Source of the DNA: Synechococcus sp. CC9616
GTDB taxonomy: Bacteria; Cyanobacteriota; Cyanobacteriia; PCC-6307; Cyanobiaceae
Length of the DNA stretch: 64,000 nt
Direction of reading: 5' to 3'
NCBI RefSeq assembly: GCF_000515235.1
Contig: NZ_KI911558.1
Coordinates: 2,385,796-2,449,795 of the forward strand
Part shown: positions 55,973-62,708 of the stretch, one piece after another
How the letters are laid out: each line of letters starts with the position of its first letter
Position numbering within the stretch: the stretch's first letter is position 1
Notes under the pieces: model-generated
What the model was told of the DNA's origin: nothing
The model's database searches: none
The model's input: only the letters and a program-made list of their open reading frames with translations
Made by a program: the position numbers and the translations under genes

Positions 55973-56368
55973 CCTTTTCTAATTGATTTTGGGATTTACT
56001 CTTGCACTTCGGCCGCAGGCAATGCGTACAAAATGTTGCCTGCTTGTGTTCAGTCGCTTGCTGCCCGGTGTGTTTTTTCTGAGTGCTCTATGTAGAGACA
56101 CATTTATAATGATAAAAAGCATATAGTGGTATGGAATTTTTATCAGATCAAGGTCAATATATTTCCGGAGAAACGTCTACTTGGGATCGCTGGTTTCAGG
56201 AACTGGACAAGCTTCATCTTGTAACGATCCATCATTCTAGGCTTCACTCAGCGACAATAGATCTTAATCGCCCTGTTGCTAGCAAGCAGGCTTATCGGCA
56301 AGATCGCATCTGACTTTGATCGTTGCGATTTATTCGGAACTACCGTGATTAAGGTATTGGTTTCTAAT
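55973..56368. other. Intergenic region, weak ORF only
   Basis: About 400 AT-rich bp between the 78-aa gene and the isiA terminator. One plus-strand frame (56131-56313, 60 residues, ATG, MEFLSDQGQYISGETSTWDR) has no supporting context and unremarkable codon use. I see nothing else beyond possible promoter AT tracts near 56100-56130. Confidence 0.3.
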
Positions 56369-56393
56369 AAAAAAGCCCCCCTTTGAGGGGGGC
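56369..56393 (-). terminator. Rho-independent terminator of isiA
   Basis: Minus-strand stem GCCCCCC-TCAAA-GGGGGGC followed by TTTTTT, 27 bp beyond the isiA stop. Confidence 0.9.
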
Positions 56394-56419
56394 AACAAGG
56401 AGCCTTGAATCAGTTTCGC

Positions 56420-57454
56420 TTAGCTGATTTTTGCTGTGTCCATTGATTCGAAGGCCTTGGAGACGCTCTTGAAATTGAAACCCATACTTCTCAGCGCATG
56501 CCAGAAATGTCCTTGTAGGAAGAAGAAGGCCAGATAAAAGTGTGTGTTAGCAAGCCATGCTCTTGCTGTATGACCACCACCAATGACGGATGCGGTATCA
56601 CTGAAATAGGGTGAAAAAGCAAAATTGAGTTTGAGTGCTTCTCCATAGAATTCAACCGGATAGATGGTTGTATTCTGAGCGCACCAAATACTTGTCACAA
56701 AACCCATTAAGGCAATTCCAGCGAGTGAATAGGACAGAATTGCCTCACCTGAATAAATCAAGATCTTTTTGAAGGGTCCGAAAGGTGAACTAACAATGTG
56801 CCAGACCCCTCCGATTGTGAGAATGAATGCCAGGACGGCATGGCCACCCATGACATCTTCCAGACTATTGATTGTCAGGAAATGAGTCTGATATCCCCAG
56901 ACCATGCTCAGATCAATATTCGGCTCGACCTTGCGTACAGCTCCGATCGCTGTGTCGTAAATCCCATGGCGCTTGGCCCATTCCACAAAGGCAATCACAC
57001 CCAGACCGAGAAAAATGAGGTGATGGCCAAGGATGAAGGTCAGTTTTTTCGGGTCGTCCCAATCAAAGTGGAATTTACCGGCGCGTCCTTCTGCTTCGGA
57101 AAGGTCTTTCGGGGCTCTTAACGTGTGCCAGATTCCAGCTGCTCCAAGAACGGCTGAGGAGACAAGATGGAAAGCTGCGATAGCGATATAAGGTTCCGTA
57201 TTTGCGATTGTGCCACCCTCTCCCAATCCCAAGCCAAGAGAGGCGAGATGTGGAAGCAGAATTAAACCTTGATCTCCCATCGGTAGGGCAAGGTCATATC
57301 TGGCGAGTTCGAACAAAGTGAATGCGCCAGCCCAAAACATGATTAGGCCTGCATGTGCTGCATGGGCTGCAATAAACGACCCAGAACGTTTGGCAACACC
57401 CGAGTTGCCGGCCCACCAGTCATAAGAGACTGACGGGTTCCCGTAGGATTGCAT
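56420..57454 (-). CDS. isiA: Iron-stress chlorophyll-binding protein IsiA (CP43')
   Basis: 344-residue six-helix antenna protein of the CP43/Pcb family that forms rings around PSI under iron limitation. N-terminus YDWWAGNSGVAKRSGSFIAAHAAHAGLIMFWAGAFTLFELARYD and the chlorophyll-ligating histidines HLVSSAVLGAAGIWH, ILGHHLIFLGLG, GGHAVLAFILTIGGVWH, HFYLAFFFLQGHFWHALR are as in IsiA; the large lumenal loop of CP43 is absent. Pcb proteins are the closest alternative, but length and neighbours favour IsiA. Confidence 0.95.
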   Translation of the reverse strand: MQSYGNPSVSYDWWAGNSGVAKRSGSFIAAHAAHAGLIMFWAGAFTLFELARYDLALPMGDQGLILLPHLASLGLGLGEGGTIANTEPYIAIAAFHLVSSAVLGAAGIWHTLRAPKDLSEAEGRAGKFHFDWDDPKKLTFILGHHLIFLGLGVIAFVEWAKRHGIYDTAIGAVRKVEPNIDLSMVWGYQTHFLTINSLEDVMGGHAVLAFILTIGGVWHIVSSPFGPFKKILIYSGEAILSYSLAGIALMGFVTSIWCAQNTTIYPVEFYGEALKLNFAFSPYFSDTASVIGGGHTARAWLANTHFYLAFFFLQGHFWHALRSMGFNFKSVSKAFESMDTAKIS

Positions 57455-57743
57455 GAATGGTTGTGAGGGGCATTTGAAACCTAATGTTTTGCGGTATCTG
57501 TTTCTCTATCAGGTTCACACTACTTTTTACACATGACTCATAAAAAGCGGCCAATAAGATCATTTTTTACCGCATGTTGTAATTGTCTTGTTTGACCTGG
57601 TCAACTGTGTAATTTGTCACTGAGGTTTATTGCCTTTGTTTCTTTTGGCCGCACTTCAAGCTTATGGGTCAATCCGTTCCAGACAGTTTTTGTGGAGAGA
57701 TTTCTGGATTCCGACAACCTGAAATGCCTCGGCCTTTACGTTG
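57455..57743 (-). promoter_or_regulatory. isiA promoter/leader region
   Basis: 289 bp between isiA and the ferredoxin gene on the same strand, AT-rich, no open frame of interest. It should contain the isiA promoter and possibly an iron-responsive operator, but I could not identify a clear Fur-type inverted repeat. Confidence 0.35.
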
Positions 57744-58037
57744 TCACCAAATCTCCTCTTCACAATTTGTTCGAATGACCAATTGCGAGGTAGCGTAAGC
57801 TACACAAAGTAAGGCATAGCCAGATTGAATTTGTTGATCATCAAGAAAGCTTTGATCCCTCTGATCTAATGTTCCTTCAATGATTTTTGCAGCGCAGGAG
57901 CTACAAGCACCAGCTCTACATGAGTAAGTCATATCAATTCCGGCATTCTCAGCTGCTTCAAGAATATATTCATCGTCTGGACATTCAAATTCACGAACAC
58001 CATCAGGTGTATTTAGTTGAACATGAAAGTAAGCCAT
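57744..58037 (-). CDS. petF: Plant-type [2Fe-2S] ferredoxin
   Basis: 97 residues: [61 protein letters not shown] carries the four cluster cysteines (CxxxxCxxC plus a distal C). Electron carrier from PSI to FNR and other enzymes. The position among iron-limitation genes suggests a specialised isoform rather than the main PetF, but this is inference. Confidence 0.95.
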   Translation of the reverse strand: MAYFHVQLNTPDGVREFECPDDEYILEAAENAGIDMTYSCRAGACSSCAAKIIEGTLDQRDQSFLDDQQIQSGYALLCVAYATSQLVIRTNCEEEIW

Positions 58038-58233
58038 CGATTAGAACTCTCATTTTTTTAGATTAAGATGGAACCGTTCATAACTCGTGTCGGACTAGTT
58101 AAGATATCGATGTAATTGTCACGCCTGTTTGTTTCTATTTTTACACGCGTTGACTCGATCGAGTGTCCAAAATGTTTTGAATGATCTCGAGCCGTAGAAC
58201 TTGGCTGATACGATTTTCAAAACAGATGATTTT

Positions 58234-58443
58234 ATGACTCAACCAACACAACGTATTTCCAGATATCTTGGTTCTGCGCATGGTTGGAGGTCAAAGAGAC
58301 TGCGGATTGCAGTTGCTCTTAGGCAGCAAGGATGGACCTATAAATCGATAGGTGAGCATTTATTTATATCGCCAAAATCAATCATGAGAGATATCAAATG
58401 CTATGTAATCAAGTCTAGGAATTGCGCAATGATCAAATTTTAA
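58234..58443 (+). CDS. Small helix-turn-helix protein
   Basis: Start at ATG 58234 (MTQPTQRISRYLGSAHGWRS; 69 residues), with TTG 58201 as an alternative. The C-terminal half has an HTH of sigma region 4/resolvase type: RIAVALRQQGWTYKSIGEHLFISPKSIMRDIKCYV. Probably DNA-binding; target unknown. In the middle of the iron-stress region, so it could regulate the neighbours. Confidence 0.55.
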   Translation: MTQPTQRISRYLGSAHGWRSKRLRIAVALRQQGWTYKSIGEHLFISPKSIMRDIKCYVIKSRNCAMIKF

Positions 58444-58656
58444 GAGCATTTCAGGTTCGTTCTTGCCTTTGGGTTGAGATTTTCATTGGCGGCTCTCACA
58501 AGATGAGCCAAATAAGATATCCTATATTGCTTTGAATAGGAATTATGCATCTCATCATTTGATGGGCTTTTTATTTGGAAAGCAATTTTTTCTATTCATG
58601 CTGCTCAAATGAACCGATTTAGTTGATGATATTTGAATCAACGATCGTCTAGTCAT

Positions 58657-58677
58657 TTTGCCAGCGGAAAGAGCTGG
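58657..58677. terminator. Hairpin downstream of the CpcL-type gene
   Basis: TGCCAGC-GGAAAGA-GCTGGCA, a perfect 7-bp stem. The run on the plus side is TTTGATTGTTTTT, and on the minus side AAATG. Either a weak terminator for plus-strand transcripts or an mRNA 3'-end hairpin for the cpcL-type gene. The remainder of 58444-58729 shows nothing recognisable. Confidence 0.4.
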
Positions 58678-58729
58678 CAGTTTGATTGTTTTTGGTGCCT
58701 CTGCTTATTTCGGTTGGAGGATTGTTGAA

Positions 58730-59479
58730 TTAGCGAACTGTAAACATCGTGTTTGTGATCGTTAGAATCAACCACAAGGATACAAGTCCGACGCTTGTGA
58801 GTCCTGCTAGCCATAAAATCAATGACTTTCCTTTAGGCTTTTCATAGATTAATGCTGCAATTTTTGTTTTACTTTGATTGTATATTATGTGATCATTGAT
58901 CGACATTAACATCATTCTGCTGATTAATCGTTGTTTCCAGTCGTCCGCATATCTTGGCAGTGCTTGATAGATGGGAAGAGTTCCTTCTTCCCTGCCAGGC
59001 AATATTCTTTTGATCTGATAGGGGACGCAGTCGTCCCCAAATCGGTTGATGTATTCTTCTGAATTGAGCAAGGTGTCGACAAAATATGCAAATCCGTTTG
59101 TTGCTATTTGAATTGAGTATGCCCTTAATTCGCCGTCGTTATAGGAGTAGCGCCCTAAAATGCGTCCTATGACCTGTTTCGCAAGCCGCTCGTTGTTATT
59201 GCATTGTATGTATCCGCTGTAAAACCTTTCTGAGAGCAATAATCCTCTTATAAAGTCTCTAACGGTGATGCTCTTATTGCGTAGCTGTGATTCCAGAAAT
59301 AGTTCTCTATCACAGTCCATTGAGTGGAAAAAGACTTGCCTGTAGCTCTTTTCTATGATGTCTTGAATGTCATCGCCTTTGTTTGATTGATTGAATTCAT
59401 CTCTTTCTATTTGGTACGATTGAACTCGAGAATTTTGAGTTGTTAGTGCGTATTCAAGTATCGGTAAAGGACTTGGCAT
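58730..59479 (-). CDS. cpcL: CpcL-type (membrane-anchored) phycobilisome linker
   Basis: 249 residues. N-terminus PLPILEYALTTQNSRVQSYQI is the CpcG/CpcL rod linker start; the Pfam00427-type linker domain spans about 35-185 (QDIIEKSYRQVFFHSMDCDRE, RDFIRGLLLSERF, LAKQVIGRILGR, SEEYINRFGDDCVPYQ). The C-terminal 30 residues (KSLILWLAGLTSVGLVSLWLILTI) form a membrane helix, the feature that separates CpcL (CpcG2, coreless phycobilisome docked to PSI) from soluble rod-core CpcG. This fits an iron-stress neighbourhood around isiA. Confidence 0.8.
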   Translation of the reverse strand: MPSPLPILEYALTTQNSRVQSYQIERDEFNQSNKGDDIQDIIEKSYRQVFFHSMDCDRELFLESQLRNKSITVRDFIRGLLLSERFYSGYIQCNNNERLAKQVIGRILGRYSYNDGELRAYSIQIATNGFAYFVDTLLNSEEYINRFGDDCVPYQIKRILPGREEGTLPIYQALPRYADDWKQRLISRMMLMSINDHIIYNQSKTKIAALIYEKPKGKSLILWLAGLTSVGLVSLWLILTITNTMFTVR

Positions 59480-59636
59480 GCACGAATTAACCGTTCAATT
59501 GAGCCTAAAGGAACCGCTAAATGATTTGAGCACTAAATGAAGCGAGCCGTTAAATGTCAGGCCTGTCTGTATTATTTGATCGTTTTTTTGCACTATTTAC
59601 TACCAGTTACCGTTGGTATCACGCTCCTTTCGTAAA

Positions 59637-59678
59637 GATCTAATCCTGATGGCCGATTTCGATCATCAGGATTAGATC
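59637..59678 (-). terminator. 15-bp perfect stem downstream of ferritin
   Basis: GATCTAATCCTGATG (59637-59651) and CATCAGGATTAGATC (59664-59678) pair perfectly with a 12-nt loop. On the minus strand it starts 18 bp after the ferritin stop and is followed by TTTACG, so it is a probable ferritin transcript end or 3'-stabilising hairpin. Confidence 0.6.
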
Positions 59679-59696
59679 ACAAAAATTGATTGGTCT

Positions 59697-60287
59697 CTAG
59701 TTGTTCTGCAACGTGGCAGGTTGGTGGCGCCCTTCGTCCAACTCATTGTCAATAATGAGAATTGCTGAGGGTTGGTTATCTGCAAAACGAACTCTTCCCA
59801 GCAAATGAGCGAATTCGTTTTCAGCCTGAATCTGCTTCTCAATCATTGGATCAAGAAAAACTGTGGTGCGAACATCGCTGGCACGTTCCGCCAGGGCGTA
59901 GAGCTGATGCAACGATGTGGTGATATCAGCTTCCATCAGAAAGGAGGTTTTCATGATCTCCTCTGCAGTTGCCCAGGTTTGCAGGGGGGCCTCCAGGGGA
60001 TGCAGTTCCACGGTTTGACCTCTTGCGATTAAGTATTCGCCAAATTGAGCGGCATGGTCATGCTCGCTTTGGGATTCCGCTCTGAAGTAGCGGGCGAAAC
60101 CTCTCAATTCCCGCTCGGCAAACCAGATGGCAGAAGCAAAATATGCGGCGTGGGCATGCCGCTCCATGTTGAGGTGCTGTTGAAAGGCGGAGAGCAGCTC
60201 GGAGTCCATGGCTTCGGCAACAGCTCTCCCAACGGGACCTGTGAGAACACTGCTGTTGCTTTTGCTGAGGCTTGAGGTTGAAGTCAT
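59697..60287 (-). CDS. ftn: Ferritin
   Basis: Iron-storage protein that oxidises Fe2+ and deposits ferric mineral in a 24-mer. 196 residues from ATG 60287 (MTSTSSLSKSNSS), with ATG 60293 as alternative. Four-helix ferroxidase pattern: MERHAHAAYFASAIWFAERELRGFARYF, RAESQSEHDHAAQFGEYLIARGQ and LLMEADITTSLHQLYALAERASD, with the E/ExxH ligands visible. It closely resembles the Synechococcus CC9311 ferritin (SynFtn) as I remember it. Two identical Fur-like boxes lie upstream. Confidence 0.93.
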   Translation of the reverse strand: MTSTSSLSKSNSSVLTGPVGRAVAEAMDSELLSAFQQHLNMERHAHAAYFASAIWFAERELRGFARYFRAESQSEHDHAAQFGEYLIARGQTVELHPLEAPLQTWATAEEIMKTSFLMEADITTSLHQLYALAERASDVRTTVFLDPMIEKQIQAENEFAHLLGRVRFADNQPSAILIIDNELDEGRHQPATLQNN

Positions 60288-60374
60288 GTGCATTCAGTCC
60301 TTTAAAGACATCATGCACTGACCATACAGATAAGACCACTATTTGAGGGGAAGATCGTGCGATTTTCCCCTCTT

Positions 60375-60403
60375 TTAATGATATGCATTCTCAATTTCGT
60401 TAC
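60375..60403 (-). promoter_or_regulatory. Fur-like box 1 upstream of ferritin
   Basis: TTAATGATATGCATTCTCA (60375-60393) plus a shared TCGTTAC tail. It is repeated exactly 43 bp away and resembles Fur boxes (GATAATGATAATCATTATC-type and GAGAAT-type). About 88 bp upstream of the ferritin start on the minus strand. Confidence 0.6.
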
Positions 60404-60417
60404 TGGACGTTTATTTT

Positions 60418-60446
60418 TTAATGATATGCATTCTCATTCGCGTTAC
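60418..60446 (-). promoter_or_regulatory. Fur-like box 2 upstream of ferritin
   Basis: Identical 19-mer TTAATGATATGCATTCTCA (60418-60436), in the same orientation as box 1, 43 bp (four helical turns) apart. Between the futA stop (60462) and the ferritin start, so it most likely controls ferritin. Confidence 0.6.
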
Positions 60447-60461
60447 TTGGGGAGGTATGTC

Positions 60462-61475
60462 TTACTTCCAGCCATTTGCAGCCATAATCTGTATTGCTAG
60501 TTTTTGATTTTTACCGAGCGCGCTGATTGATACATTGTCAGGATTGAATTTGCCAAAAGCTTTGAGCTGAGATGCTGATCCATAGCCTCTCATAGGATAT
60601 TCATAAGTTGGACCTGCCAGTTTGGCACTGCCTTTTGGGGATGCCAAAAATTCAATCAACTGAATTGCTTCTTTTTTGTTTTTTGCTGATTTTGCGACAC
60701 CAGCAGCACTGATGTTGACGTGTGCTGGATTTGGCATGATCAATTTGATTGCATTGCCAAGGGTCTTATCCTTCGCTCCTGACTTTCCAGCTTGCATTCT
60801 TGCCAGGTAGTAATGATTGACGACTCCAATGCCACATTTCCCCTGGCCAACCGCACGAATTAATGAGGTATCTCCTCCGAAGAATGGCTGGCTGACGTTT
60901 GCAACCATTCCCTTGACCCATTGGGAAGCTTTGTTTTTGCCTTTCAGAACGATTTGATCAGCAACAAGTGATTGGTTATAGACATTTTTGCGCTTTCTCA
61001 GGCAGAGCTTGCCTTTGAATTTTGGATTTGCTAAGTCAGCATATGTTTTGATCGAACCTGGATCAACGATTTTTGGATTAACGATGATCGCGCGCACGCG
61101 TCGTGTTAGGCCAAACCATCGATTATTAGGATCTCGATATTGTTTTGGTACTTCCTTATTGAGAAGGCTGGACTGTATGGGCGCTAATAATCCTGCGTTA
61201 GCAGCATTATTAATTCTTGCTGCGTCAACCAGCAGGATCACGTCAGCCTGGGACTTTGCCCCTTCGCGCTTCAGCCGTTCAACAAGCGAAATTCCTGTTG
61301 CCTCAATCAACCGCACTTTGATGCCTGTCGATTGACTAAAGGCTTTGAAAACCTCCCTGTCCGTGTTGTAGTGCCTTCCTGAGTAAACTCGAACCTCTTT
61401 TGCGAAGGCTTTGGCACTTGCAAAAGGAATGCATAAAGCACCAATTGCAATTGTGCTTAAAAGAGCCTTGTTCAT
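60462..61475 (-). CDS. futA: Iron(III) ABC transporter substrate-binding protein FutA/IdiA
   Basis: Periplasmic ferric iron-binding protein. ATG 61475 (MNKALLSTIAIGALCIPFAS) gives a clean signal peptide cleaved around KAFA|KEVRVYSG; ATG 61484 adds three residues. Fe-binding residues are in YSGRHYNTD and the C-terminal VVNHYYLAR tyrosine pair, as in FutA1/2 and IdiA. About 337 residues. No permease or ATPase lies adjacent. Divergent from the dioxygenase gene over 126 bp. Confidence 0.93.
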   Translation of the reverse strand: MNKALLSTIAIGALCIPFASAKAFAKEVRVYSGRHYNTDREVFKAFSQSTGIKVRLIEATGISLVERLKREGAKSQADVILLVDAARINNAANAGLLAPIQSSLLNKEVPKQYRDPNNRWFGLTRRVRAIIVNPKIVDPGSIKTYADLANPKFKGKLCLRKRKNVYNQSLVADQIVLKGKNKASQWVKGMVANVSQPFFGGDTSLIRAVGQGKCGIGVVNHYYLARMQAGKSGAKDKTLGNAIKLIMPNPAHVNISAAGVAKSAKNKKEAIQLIEFLASPKGSAKLAGPTYEYPMRGYGSASQLKAFGKFNPDNVSISALGKNQKLAIQIMAANGWK

Positions 61476-61601
61476 CGAAGACAAAATGGATAATTAAACT
61501 GTATACAAGAGGCGATTGGCGGCAGTGCCGATTGCGCTAGTTGGCTGTATCAAATGATGCTCTGCTGTCTCCTCTAGTCTGTCAGGAGACCGCGTGCGGG
61601 A

Positions 61602-62267
61602 ATGCATTTCTTATCAACACCTTTGCTTGAACAGCATGATGTTGATGCCATTGTCGAATCGTTGAGTTTTGATTCAACGCTTTGGCGTGACGGCAGCCTG
61701 ACGGCTGGTGAATTTGCGGCGGCTGTCAAAAAGAATAAACAGCTTGATCCGAAGTCGCCAGCAATGGTGTCTGGAGTGGATCTCGTCACCAAAAAGCTGA
61801 TTGCGAATCCTCTGATTAAGAGTTTCTCTCTAGTTAAGAGAGTTCATTCGATTATGTTTTCTAAGTGTGAGGAAGGCGATGGCTATGGCTGGCATGTTGA
61901 CAATCCTTTCTCGAAGTATGGAAGGAGAGATCTTTCTTTTACCATCTTTTTGTCTGATTTAAGTGATTATCAAGGAGGTGAGCTGTCGATTCAACTATCT
62001 CAAGAAAGTTGTGATATACGGTTGCCACCAGGACAGATTTTTCTCTATCCGAGCACGGCACTTCATTGCGTTCAAACACTGACGAGTGGTACACGTTTGG
62101 TTTGTGTTGGCTGGATCGAGAGTTATGTACCGTCCAGTGAAGATCGTCTATTGCTGTTTAATCTTGAAGCGGCAGCTCGATCTCTTTTAGCGCGTCATGG
62201 ACGTTCTGATGAGCTTGATCTTATTTATCAATCTTATGTCAATGCTATTAGGCGGCTATCAGGGTAA
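61602..62267 (+). CDS. Fe(II)/2-oxoglutarate dioxygenase, PiuC/PKHD type
   Basis: 221 residues: jelly-roll prolyl-4-hydroxylase-like fold with the iron ligands HVD (GYGWHVDNPF) and the distal His in YPSTALHCVQTL, and the 2-oxoglutarate Arg/Lys region in TRLVCVGWIESYV. PiuC/YbiX proteins accompany iron-uptake genes and are induced by iron limitation in other bacteria. Divergent from futA, which supports an iron connection; substrate unknown. Confidence 0.88.
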   Translation: MHFLSTPLLEQHDVDAIVESLSFDSTLWRDGSLTAGEFAAAVKKNKQLDPKSPAMVSGVDLVTKKLIANPLIKSFSLVKRVHSIMFSKCEEGDGYGWHVDNPFSKYGRRDLSFTIFLSDLSDYQGGELSIQLSQESCDIRLPPGQIFLYPSTALHCVQTLTSGTRLVCVGWIESYVPSSEDRLLLFNLEAAARSLLARHGRSDELDLIYQSYVNAIRRLSG

Positions 62268-62355
62268 GCATGTTACATATGTTACTAGGCAAGGGATCAT
62301 CTCTACCTGCGCTCTGCTGAGTTGAGCTGATAATAGGTTTTTGCTTGATTTGATA

Positions 62356-62586
62356 ATGGCAAAACTATCACCCGTTTCAATGTTCCTGGCGGCATCGTCT
62401 TTGATTGTGGCGGCAGGGACAGTCCAATCGGTTCAGGCGCAAAGTGATGGTGGCTTGAAAGAATGGAATACGGATCAAGGTGTCGAGGAGAAGAGCATGC
62501 CTGATGCTGATGCAGCAGCTTTGGAGAAAAAGGCTGAGCAGGAAGATGTTTGCGTGCCGATTGGTGAAGGCGAGAACTGTTGGTAA
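62356..62586 (+). CDS. Small secreted hypothetical protein
   Basis: ATG 62356 (MAKLSPVSMFLAASSLIVAAGTVQSVQA|QSDGG) gives 76 residues; an upstream TTG at 62341 adds five. A clear Sec signal with an A-x-A site near residue 28 is followed by a short acidic mature peptide with two C-terminal cysteines (DVCVPIGEGENCW), which could form a disulfide. Export to periplasm or thylakoid lumen is likely. No family recognised. Confidence 0.7.
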   Translation: MAKLSPVSMFLAASSLIVAAGTVQSVQAQSDGGLKEWNTDQGVEEKSMPDADAAALEKKAEQEDVCVPIGEGENCW

Positions 62587-62652
62587 ATTCAGCTCCCTTT
62601 GCTCTTAAGGCTGCTTTGATAGGCGGCCGTTTTTGATGGCAATTTATTTGTA

Positions 62653-62681
62653 AAAAAAAAGGGAGCACCATTGATGCTCCC
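62653..62681 (-). terminator. Rho-independent terminator of the second porin
   Basis: Minus strand: GGGAGCA-TCAATGG-TGCTCCC followed by a run of T (TTTTTTTTT). The stem begins 28 bp after the porin stop at 62709. On the plus strand the same stem lacks a long T run. Confidence 0.85.
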
Positions 62682-62708
62682 CCTTTGATTGTTTCAGCTT
62701 TTGGCTGA

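Noticed and set aside
56131..56313. 60-residue frame upstream of the isiA terminator
   Set aside because: No conserved features, no plausible regulation and only weak start context; left as an intergenic note.
60375..60446. A CRISPR-like array (two identical 19-mers)
   Set aside because: Only two copies, with a spacer too short and no cas genes; a regulatory duplication fits better.
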